Assembly: GCA_005776365.1 (NCBI GenBank)
Contig: SXPK01000230.1
Location: 1-33,169, forward strand
DNA from: Planctomycetia bacterium
GTDB lineage: Bacteria > Planctomycetota > UBA1135 > UBA2386
DNA length: 33,169 nucleotides
Reading direction: 5' to 3'
In this document: positions 26,928 to 33,169 of the stretch, in pieces
Layout: each line of letters begins with the position of its first letter
Position numbering within the stretch: position 1 is the stretch's first letter
Position numbers and translations under genes: made by a program
Notes under the pieces: model-generated
What the model was told of the DNA's origin: nothing
The model's input: the letters and a program-made list of their open reading frames with translations, nothing else
Databases searched by the model: none

Positions 26928-29354
26928 TCAGACGAGGCGGGCGCGCTTGCGCAGGATCCACTCGGCGCCGAGCACGACGAGCAGGGCAATCAGGGACTCC
27001 AGCCGGTCCCAGAACGGCGTGGTCCGGGTCTCCTCGCGGGTCTCGTAGGCCTTGCGATTCTCGAAGTCTTTCGCGAGCGAGTCGGCCTCGGCCAAGAACA
27101 CGGCGCGCGCGCGGGTGTCCTTGTCGGACGACTTCTCCGCGATCTTGGCGAGCGCGACGGCATCCAGGCTCGGGTCCGCGAACTCGCGGTCGGGCAGGCG
27201 AACGAGCACGTCTTCGCGCGCCTTTGCCTGATCGGCCGGGTTGTGATTCTGGAACACGAGAAAGCTGAAGGCGCCAGGGTCGTTCATCGTGAACGTGGCT
27301 TGGAACGTGCCCGGTTCGCCAGCCACCGCGCGCAACGCGCGGCGTTCGACCGTGCCCTTCTGGTCGCGCAAGAAGATCGGCTGCTCCTGCGCCGCGTTTG
27401 GCTGCAGTTCGCTGTCGCTCGCACGAAGTTGCACGCGCACGGAGTCGCCAGTCTCGAGCACGATCTTGTCGACGGTCAGTTCGAGCAGGTCATCGCGGCG
27501 CTGCAAGCGGCCCTGCGCGAGATGGCGCACGACATTGCGCCAGAATGCGTCCTGGTAGAGCTCGCCATACGGGTAGCGCCAGATCCACGTCTCGTCGGTG
27601 GCGATGAAGAAGGTGGTGCCGCGCGGGTGCGGCGACACGACGGCGATCGGGCGCTTGCCGTAGCGGCTCTCGTCGGTGGGGTGCCGCAGCAGCACCGTTG
27701 CGCCGGGTTTGCTGCGCAGTGTCGGGTAGTAGACACGGAAGCCCGGCAGACCCTCTTCCCACAGCCGACGGTTCAGCGCCGGGTCGCGCTGCAACATCAG
27801 GATCTCGTGCGGTTGCAGCGGGTTCTCGAGTCGACTGCGGAAGGCGACGCTGGTGTCGGGCTTGTTGCGCGGATTGCCGAGCCAGACCGGGTCCTCGAGC
27901 ACGACGGGCAACAGGTCCTGCAGCGGAGTGTTGCGATAGCGCTCTGGCATCGCCTGCGGGCCGTAGAGGAATCCGACGCCGCCGCCGAACTCGACGAAGC
28001 GCACGAGCATCTCCAGCCAGCTACGCACGCCTTCTTCGGTGGGCGCGATGCGTTCGGGCGCGAGGTCACCGATCAGCACGACGTGGTATTGCAGCAGTTC
28101 CTTCTCGGTGCGCGGGATGTCCTTCAGCGGCGGCAGTTCGTCGGAGTGCTCCTGCACGAACTTGGGGCTCGCATCGAATAGCACGGCCTGCATCTGGATC
28201 GACGGATCGACGCGCTGCAGCGCGTTGTGCACGTAGCGATACTCCCAGCGCGGCAAGTTCTCGAGGTAGAGCACACGGATGCGCTCGTCATTGACGCGCA
28301 GAAAGCGCGTGTCCTCGTTGTCGTCGGGTTGGCTCTCCTCTGGCAGCGGCACCAGCGAGAAACGCAGCGTCCAGTCGCCGGCCTCGAGGAAAGCGTGGCT
28401 CAGTCGCGCTGGCAGCGCGGCGCCGTCTTCTGGCAGGTCGACGGTCGTGCTGGTCAGCACGCGCTCGGTCCCGCCTTCGCGCGTGCCGTGCAGCTCGACG
28501 CGCGTCGTCTTGCCGCGAAGGCCAGCGGCGCGCACCGAAACGTCGAAGGCCACGGTTTCTTGGCGCAACGCCTCTTTGGGGCCGGGCGGGCCGACGATCC
28601 ACGCGTTCCTCGGCGGCTGCGGGTCGCCGACGCCGATGGTGTGGATCGGCACGCCGCGCAGAGCGAAGCGTTCCGCGACTTCGGCGGGGTCGAGGCCTGA
28701 GTTGTTGCGCCCGTCCGAGACGAGCACGACTGCGTCGAGGTTGCTGGTGGCCGCGGTCGCCAGGTGCACGTCGAGCGCGTCGCCGAGCTGCGTGCGCGAG
28801 CCGCGCGCGGTGACCTCGGAGAGTTCGCGGATCGGCAGCGGCTTGCGTTGCACGCGGAACAGGCGCACGTCGTGTTCCTTGCCGAGTTGTTCGAGCAGGC
28901 CGCCTTTGCGCGACAGCACCTTGGCCGCTAGTTCCGCGCGCGACGTCGCGTCGATCTCGACCCCCGGCAGCAGTGCTGCGAGCGCGTCATGCTGTTCTGC
29001 CTCCGGGTAGGAGTCCTTGCGCGACATGCTCGCGCTGTCGTCGACGAGCACGTGGATCTGGTTCTGCGTCTTGCGATAGATGGTCGTTTCCCACGCCGGC
29101 TGAAAGAGCAGCGCGCAGCACAGGACGATTGCGAGCGCGCGCAGCGACGACAGCACGATGCGGGTGTTGCGTTCGAGCCGGTCGAGTCCGGCATAGGACC
29201 ACCACGCGGCGAAGCCGATCGCAGGAACCATGACCAGCGCCACGACCCAATAGGGCGGCAGCCACAGGAAGCGAAAGGTCTCTTCGACGTGCGTCGAGTC
29301 GCCCTGACTCGGGTCCGGCCAATGCAAGAGGATGGAGTGGAGGGTCGCGATCAT
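26928..29354 (-). CDS. Membrane VWA protein with GATase-like domain
   Basis: This 808-residue protein has ATG 29354 two bases after the BatA-like stop. Two TM helices lie near the N-terminus (~34-52 PYWVVALVMVPAIGFAAWW; ~66-84), and one lies at the C-terminus (~782-800, LIALLVVLGAEWIL). The VWA domain (~98-245) has an intact MIDAS: DDSAS (Asp105, Ser107, Ser109), Thr188 and Asp214 in VVLVSDGRNNSG. A beta-sandwich region follows (~255-350). A class I glutamine-amidotransferase-like domain follows that (~355-620: RIRVLYLENLPRWEYRYVHN ... FVEFGGGVGFLYGP), apparently without the nucleophilic Cys, then another beta domain. This architecture is typical of planctomycete operons with MoxR and BatA. 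It probably works as a metal-dependent protein-interaction partner in the membrane, acted on by the MoxR ATPase; this role is inferred. Confidence 0.88.
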   Translation of the reverse strand: MIATLHSILLHWPDPSQGDSTHVEETFRFLWLPPYWVVALVMVPAIGFAAWWSYAGLDRLERNTRIVLSSLRALAIVLCCALLFQPAWETTIYRKTQNQIHVLVDDSASMSRKDSYPEAEQHDALAALLPGVEIDATSRAELAAKVLSRKGGLLEQLGKEHDVRLFRVQRKPLPIRELSEVTARGSRTQLGDALDVHLATAATSNLDAVVLVSDGRNNSGLDPAEVAERFALRGVPIHTIGVGDPQPPRNAWIVGPPGPKEALRQETVAFDVSVRAAGLRGKTTRVELHGTREGGTERVLTSTTVDLPEDGAALPARLSHAFLEAGDWTLRFSLVPLPEESQPDDNEDTRFLRVNDERIRVLYLENLPRWEYRYVHNALQRVDPSIQMQAVLFDASPKFVQEHSDELPPLKDIPRTEKELLQYHVVLIGDLAPERIAPTEEGVRSWLEMLVRFVEFGGGVGFLYGPQAMPERYRNTPLQDLLPVVLEDPVWLGNPRNKPDTSVAFRSRLENPLQPHEILMLQRDPALNRRLWEEGLPGFRVYYPTLRSKPGATVLLRHPTDESRYGKRPIAVVSPHPRGTTFFIATDETWIWRYPYGELYQDAFWRNVVRHLAQGRLQRRDDLLELTVDKIVLETGDSVRVQLRASDSELQPNAAQEQPIFLRDQKGTVERRALRAVAGEPGTFQATFTMNDPGAFSFLVFQNHNPADQAKAREDVLVRLPDREFADPSLDAVALAKIAEKSSDKDTRARAVFLAEADSLAKDFENRKAYETREETRTTPFWDRLESLIALLVVLGAEWILRKRARLV

Positions 29355-29356
29355 CC

Positions 29357-31681
29357 TCAGCTCCTCCGCACCGAGACGTAGCGGGCCATCGCGGCTTCGC
29401 CGAGCACGAGCAAGAGCGTCAGCAGGAGCAACGACGGCGCGAGCTCGCTCTCGTTGGCGGCTTTGGTGTCGGTGGTCTCCGACGGGATCTGCTGGTGGAT
29501 CCGCTCGACGCCGAGCGCGGACTGCGCGTCAGCATGCGCCGCATACTGCAGCGCGCCTTCTTCGGGGTCGACGCGCACCGCAAAGGTCTGCGTCATCGGC
29601 TCCTTGCCGGTGTCGCGCTGCAAGGTCATCTCGATCGTGTAGAAGCCGGCCATCGTCGCGCCCGACCATGGCGGCAACGAGTAGCGTCCGCCGGGCAGCG
29701 CCCGCGGCTCGTCGGTGAGCGGCAGCTTCTTGCCGCCGGCGCGTTCGGGCAGCAGCACTTCGATGTCGGCGGGGCGCGCTGGCACCGTCGCTGCGAGCGC
29801 GGATCCGATCTCGACCTGGAACATGTCGCGCGCGGGTGACGACAGCCATTGCAGCATGCCGTGCAGCAGCGGGAACACGACGAAGGGGTCGTCGAACCGA
29901 TTCCATCGCTTGCCGTCGTATTCGGAGGCCGGCGCGCTGGTGAGGAAGGCAGCGCGGCCTTCGCCGAATGCACGAGTGACCAGCAATGGTGATTGGTCCG
30001 GGTCCGTCAGGCGCAGGACGACTTCGGCATTCTCGGCCAGCGAATCGGTGGCAGTCCCGTGCCACTGCCACACCGGGACGGCTTGCAGGATCTCGCGGTA
30101 GACGTCTTCGTCGAACTCGCGCAAGACGCCGTGCTGCGGCAGCGCGATCGTCGCTGCCCGCGGTTGCGTCGAGCCCGCGGCGCCGCCGCTTATGAGACCG
30201 AGGCGGAAGGGCATCGGGCCTTCGCCGGCTGCGTGCAGTTGCAAATCATAGCTCGCGGCGTCGGCGCGGCGGCCGAGCGCGACCAGCAGGCCCTTGCCCG
30301 CTTGCAGCGCTCGCGTGATCGAATCGGCGGCGCGCTCATTGAGGCGATCGACGTCGGCAAGCAGCGTGACGTCGAAGGCACCGGGGTCCTGTTGGCCCGA
30401 CAGCAACGCGAGCGTGTCTGCGACCGTGACGTCGAACATGCCGAGTTCGCCCGCGACCTCGCGTTCGGCGGTGCGCGCGCCAAAGTCGGCGGGATCGAGC
30501 ATGCCCTTGTAGAACCAACCGTAGGTTTTCAGCGGGTCATCGTCAGCGGCGCCGTCGACAACCAACACGGCAATGCGTTCGCGCACGTCGAGGATCGCGT
30601 GGCGCTCGTCGTCCGCTTCGAGCGCGTCCTGGTCGATCGTCGCGCGGATCCTGCGCTTGCCGGGTTCGCGGATGACGATCGAGAACTCGGCCTCGCCTTC
30701 GGCCATTGGCTCGAGCTGGATCTGCTTGCGGATCGGTTCGGCGCCGTCGACGTCGAGCGCGACCTGCAAGGAGGCACGAGCGGCCGATCGGTTCTGCAAC
30801 TCGACGACGATCGTCAGCGGCACTCGTGCGAGCGGGACCGGCTGATCGCACGAGAGCCCGGTGATCTGCGCGTTGTCGACCGTTCCACCCTGGCGTTCGT
30901 CGGCGAGCGGGCCGACGTCGATCCAGTGCACCTGCGTGCCTTCGCGCGCGCGCAAGCGATCCAGGGTGTCGCGGATCGTGTCCTTGAACTCCGGGCCGTC
31001 GGATCGCGCATTGCCAGCGGTCTCGCCGCCAGTCTTCGGCGCGAGCAGCGTTCCGAGCGAACGCGCCTGCAGGTCGGTGAGGACATGCACTTGCACAGCA
31101 GCATCGGCGCCCTCCTCGATCGCCTGCGCCACTTGCAGCAGCGCGGGTCCGAGGTCGGTCGCGGCGTCCTCGGGTCGCTGCAGTTCCAGCAGCAGCGCTT
31201 TGCCGGCGGCGAGGTTCAACTCACGCTGCACGAGGAAGCGAGGGCGGACGCCAGCGGCGACGATGGTGAGCTTGTCGGCTCGTTCCGGCGAAGCCTGCAA
31301 GCCCTCGATCAGCCGCGCCGCCATGCCGCGCGCCTTCTCGAAGGGGCTCTGTGCGCCATCGCGAACGACGCCCATGCTGAAGCTCTGGTCGATCAGCACG
31401 ACGTGATGCGTCGAACCGCCAAGGCCGACCAGCGCCGCGGCGCTCTCCAGCACGGGACGCGCGATTGCGAGCGCGAGCACGATCGGGATCAGGCAACGCA
31501 GCAACAGCAGCAGCAGGTTCTCGTTGCGAAGCCGGTTGCGCGTCTTCTGGTAGGCGCGGAGCAAGAACTCCATCGCTGCCCAGTCGCGGCGCTTGTGCCG
31601 CTGGCGGTTCAGCAGGTGGATGACGAGCGGCACCGCGAACAACAGCGCGCCCGCGATCAGGCCTGGGTTCAGGAACTGCAC
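29357..31681 (-). CDS. BatA-domain membrane protein with VWA domain
   Basis: This is a 774-residue protein. GTG 31681 is chosen because it gives the exact BatA family opening (MQFLNPGLIAGALLFAVPLV then IHLLNRQRHKRRDW); GGAAG lies 6 nt upstream. TM1 is ~9-24 and TM2 ~55-75 (LLLLLLRCLIPIVLALAIA). The VWA domain starts at ~93 with IDQSFSM (Asp98, Ser100, Ser102), so the MIDAS start is intact. Long beta-rich regions follow, including a CARDB-like part (ARVPLTIVVELQNRSAARAS) and a segment like the GATase fold (~395-640: AVLVVDGAADDDPLKTYGWF). A C-terminal TM (~750-768, PSLLLLTLLLVLGEAAMA) closes it. BatA proteins belong to MoxR-linked Bat operons; their exact action is not settled. Gaps are 3 bp to DUF58 and 2 bp to the next VWA gene. 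Confidence 0.9.
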   Translation of the reverse strand: MQFLNPGLIAGALLFAVPLVIHLLNRQRHKRRDWAAMEFLLRAYQKTRNRLRNENLLLLLLRCLIPIVLALAIARPVLESAAALVGLGGSTHHVVLIDQSFSMGVVRDGAQSPFEKARGMAARLIEGLQASPERADKLTIVAAGVRPRFLVQRELNLAAGKALLLELQRPEDAATDLGPALLQVAQAIEEGADAAVQVHVLTDLQARSLGTLLAPKTGGETAGNARSDGPEFKDTIRDTLDRLRAREGTQVHWIDVGPLADERQGGTVDNAQITGLSCDQPVPLARVPLTIVVELQNRSAARASLQVALDVDGAEPIRKQIQLEPMAEGEAEFSIVIREPGKRRIRATIDQDALEADDERHAILDVRERIAVLVVDGAADDDPLKTYGWFYKGMLDPADFGARTAEREVAGELGMFDVTVADTLALLSGQQDPGAFDVTLLADVDRLNERAADSITRALQAGKGLLVALGRRADAASYDLQLHAAGEGPMPFRLGLISGGAAGSTQPRAATIALPQHGVLREFDEDVYREILQAVPVWQWHGTATDSLAENAEVVLRLTDPDQSPLLVTRAFGEGRAAFLTSAPASEYDGKRWNRFDDPFVVFPLLHGMLQWLSSPARDMFQVEIGSALAATVPARPADIEVLLPERAGGKKLPLTDEPRALPGGRYSLPPWSGATMAGFYTIEMTLQRDTGKEPMTQTFAVRVDPEEGALQYAAHADAQSALGVERIHQQIPSETTDTKAANESELAPSLLLLTLLLVLGEAAMARYVSVRRS
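29361..29367 (-). promoter_or_regulatory. Ribosome binding site GGAGGAG for the VWA/GATase gene
   Basis: GGAGGAG lies 6 nt before ATG 29354, within the last codons of the BatA-like gene. It supports the start and suggests efficient translation of this gene. Confidence 0.6.
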
Positions 31682-31684
31682 GCG

Positions 31685-32599
31685 TTACTTCCGGCGCTTG
31701 CGACGCGCGGCGCGCGCCGAGAGATACGAGGTGAGCACGACGTCCAGTGGCTGGCTGTTCACGACGCGCACGTAGTCGATGCGGTTTTGCAGGCAGCCCT
31801 TCTTGATCTGGTCGCAGAACGATTCGATCTCGACGAGGTAGGCGTCGCGCAGCGACTTCGGGTCGACCAGCAGCTCGGGCATTTGCTCGAGTCCCTGGAA
31901 CAGCGTCATGCGCTCGAAGGGGAACTCGAGCTCGTCCTTGTCGAGCACGTGGAACACGACCACGTCGTGGCCGCGTTGCGCGATGGCCCGGAGTCCCTTG
32001 AGCACCTCAGCCGGCGCGTCGAAGAGGTCGCTGAAGATCATCACCAGGCCACGCTGGCGCAGCTCGCTGGCGAGTTCCTGCAGCACTTCGCCAGCCTTGG
32101 TCTTCTTGTTGCGGGCCTTGGCCTGCTCGAGCGACGAGAACAGATTGCCGAGGCTCGCGCGCGTGTTGGAGGGCGGCGTCTGTCGCGCGACGCTTTCGTC
32201 GAACAGCGTCAGGCCGACGGCGTCGGCCTGCTGCTGGATCATGTAGGCGAGGCTCGCGACCGCCGTGGCGGAGTAGTCGAACTTCGACATGCCGCCGTCG
32301 TGCGCGTAGTTCATCGACTCGCTCTGGTCGAGGAACAGGTGCGCGCGGAGGTTGGTCTCCTCCTCGAACTGCTTGACCACGTAGCGGTCCGACTTGCCGT
32401 AGATCTTCCAGTCGAGGTAACGCAGGTCGTCGCCGGGCACGTATTCGCGGTGCTGCGCGAACTCGACGGAGAAACCGCGGAAGGGCGACTTGTGCATGCC
32501 CGTGACGAAGCCCTCGACGACGAGTCGCGCGCGCAGGTCGAGGCGCGCGACCTTGCCGAGCACCTTGGGGTCGAGGTAGTCAGGGTTCGCGTCGGTCAT
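31685..32599 (-). CDS. DUF58 domain protein (VWA-like)
   Basis: This is a 304-residue cytosolic protein; ATG 32599 (MTDANPDYLD) is preferred over a TTG six codons upstream. The DUF58 signature is complete: FRGFSVEFAQHREYVPGDDL, then RYLDWKIYGKSDRYVVKQFE (residues ~40-80). The adjoining VWA-like fold has DQSESM (Asp91, Ser93, Ser95) and VMIFSDLFD. There is no TM helix, unlike the longer membrane-bound DUF58 proteins. DUF58 proteins are the usual neighbours of MoxR ATPases and are thought to link the ATPase to membrane VWA partners. It lies 42 bp after moxR, across a stem-loop, and 3 bp before the BatA gene. The basic tail (ARAARRKRRK) could contact nucleic acid, lipid or the ATPase. Confidence 0.93.
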   Translation of the reverse strand: MTDANPDYLDPKVLGKVARLDLRARLVVEGFVTGMHKSPFRGFSVEFAQHREYVPGDDLRYLDWKIYGKSDRYVVKQFEEETNLRAHLFLDQSESMNYAHDGGMSKFDYSATAVASLAYMIQQQADAVGLTLFDESVARQTPPSNTRASLGNLFSSLEQAKARNKKTKAGEVLQELASELRQRGLVMIFSDLFDAPAEVLKGLRAIAQRGHDVVVFHVLDKDELEFPFERMTLFQGLEQMPELLVDPKSLRDAYLVEIESFCDQIKKGCLQNRIDYVRVVNSQPLDVVLTSYLSARAARRKRRK

Positions 32600-32611
32600 G
32601 GCTGGAACGCG

Positions 32612-32633
32612 GCGCAATGGGTCAGCATTGCGC
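32612..32633 (-). other. Perfect stem-loop between moxR and the DUF58 gene
   Basis: GCGCAATG and CATTGCGC form an exact 8-bp inverted repeat around a 6-nt loop. It begins 8 nt after the moxR stop codon and ends 12 nt before the DUF58 ATG. On the transcribed (minus) strand it is followed by CGCGTTCCAGCC, with no U-run, so it is not a standard intrinsic terminator. An RNA processing or stabilising hairpin that lets moxR be expressed at a different level from the downstream genes would fit. Confidence 0.6.
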
Positions 32634-32641
32634 GTCTGCTG

Positions 32642-33169
32642 CTATTGCTTCAGGACCTTGGGCAGCCGGTCGTCGGCGAGCGCCAGGCTTTCGTTGGGTT
32701 GCACTTCTTGCAGCAGGCGTTCGATCACCGCGTCCGTGGTGACGCCTTCGGCTTCGGCCGAGAAGCTCGTGATGATGCGGTGGCGCATCACCGGCTTGGC
32801 GACGGCGCGGATGTCCTCGGCGCTGACGTAGAAGCGGCCTTGCAAGAGCGCGTGCGCCTTGGCGCCGAGCACGAGGTTCTGGCTCGCGCGCGGGCCAGCG
32901 CCCCATTGCAGCCAGTCCTTCATCCACTGCGGCGCATCTGCCGTTGTGATGCGCGTGCTGCGGGTGAGACGCAGTGCGTAGTCCAGCACTGAGTCGCTGA
33001 TCGGCACGCGGCGCACGATCGATTGCAGTTCGAAGATCTGCTGCTCGCTGAGGACCGGCTTGACCTCGTGCGTGCGGTCTTCGGTGGTGCGACGCAGGAT
33101 CTCGCGCTCCTCCTCGCCAGTGGGGTAGTCGACCTTCACCATGAACATGAAGCGGTCGAGCTGCGCCTC
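32642..33169 (-). CDS. MoxR-family AAA+ ATPase, N-terminal part off the window
   Basis: The frame is open to the right edge; about 175 C-terminal residues are present, so Walker A and B are not visible. The first residues, EAQLDRFMFMVKVDYPTGEE, are the highly conserved MoxR segment after Walker B that carries the arginine-finger region. Then come the helical lid, GPRASQNLVLGAKAHALLQG (sensor 2) and RFYVSAEDIRAVAKPVMRHR, all typical of MoxR. MoxR ATPases act as chaperone-like remodelling machines with VWA-domain partners, as in Bat operons, methanol dehydrogenase maturation and RavA-ViaA. Three VWA-type genes follow directly. It is the first gene of the cluster within the window; its promoter must lie to the right. 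Confidence 0.95.
   Translation of the reverse strand, partial: EAQLDRFMFMVKVDYPTGEEEREILRRTTEDRTHEVKPVLSEQQIFELQSIVRRVPISDSVLDYALRLTRSTRITTADAPQWMKDWLQWGAGPRASQNLVLGAKAHALLQGRFYVSAEDIRAVAKPVMRHRIITSFSAEAEGVTTDAVIERLLQEVQPNESLALADDRLPKVLKQ

Noticed and set aside
29993-32992. 999-residue plus-strand open frame opposite BatA, DUF58 and moxR
   Set aside because: It is antisense to three genes with clear family motifs. Its translation is Arg/Ala/Asp/Val-rich with no domain, as expected from GC-rich codon bias.

Overview
The window is GC-rich bacterial DNA with dense, non-spliced genes. It most likely comes from a member of the Planctomycetota. The case rests on gene content: a MoxR / DUF58 / BatA / VWA-GATase gene order, a secreted toroid of the 'squalene cyclase-like' type, PQQ-propeller and Asp-box propeller proteins, a secreted beta-helix protein and a secreted GH29 fucosidase. 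No rRNA, tRNA, transposase, integrase, phage gene or CRISPR array was seen. Assignment below phylum is not possible from the sequence alone.

Left part (1-15000), mixed metabolism and secreted proteins. An Asp-box (BNR/sortilin-like) propeller protein runs in from the left edge, followed by a secreted beta-helix-like protein. On the minus strand come the carbon-starvation/pyruvate transporter cstA and a 67-residue membrane protein behind it. Back on the plus strand are a bifunctional CoaBC with an unusual decarboxylase active site and a hexose-6-phosphate mutarotase. A minus-strand pair encodes a parvulin-type lipoprotein and a 77-residue CC-x3-C-x2-C protein that overlaps it by 4 bp. Divergent from these is a secreted alpha-L-fucosidase fused to an NTF2/SnoaL-like domain. 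A P2A-type Ca2+-ATPase converges on the fucosidase, and their ends overlap by 23 bp.

Right part (14997-33169), one long minus-strand cluster. Transcription runs right to left: MoxR AAA+ ATPase (N-terminus off the window), DUF58 protein, BatA/VWA membrane protein, VWA plus GATase-like membrane protein, a 1481-residue protein with two PQQ-like propellers around a helical middle, a secreted alpha/alpha toroid, a three-TM DUF4175-like protein, a 1040-residue exported Gln-rich coiled-coil protein and a 255-residue exported Gln-rich protein. Junctions are mostly 4-bp ATGA overlaps or gaps of 1-3 bp. The exceptions are 42 bp after moxR, which holds a perfect stem-loop, and 119 bp before the PQQ gene. 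The Ca2+-ATPase follows after 72 bp and may be read through.

A reasonable model is a Bat/MoxR-type machine. A cytosolic AAA+ ATPase would act through DUF58 and membrane VWA proteins on a periplasmic or surface assembly made of the propeller, toroid and coiled-coil proteins. The split of a DUF4175-like layout into one membrane protein plus separate Gln-rich proteins is the most distinctive part. The function of this cluster is inference; the gene order and motifs are seen directly.
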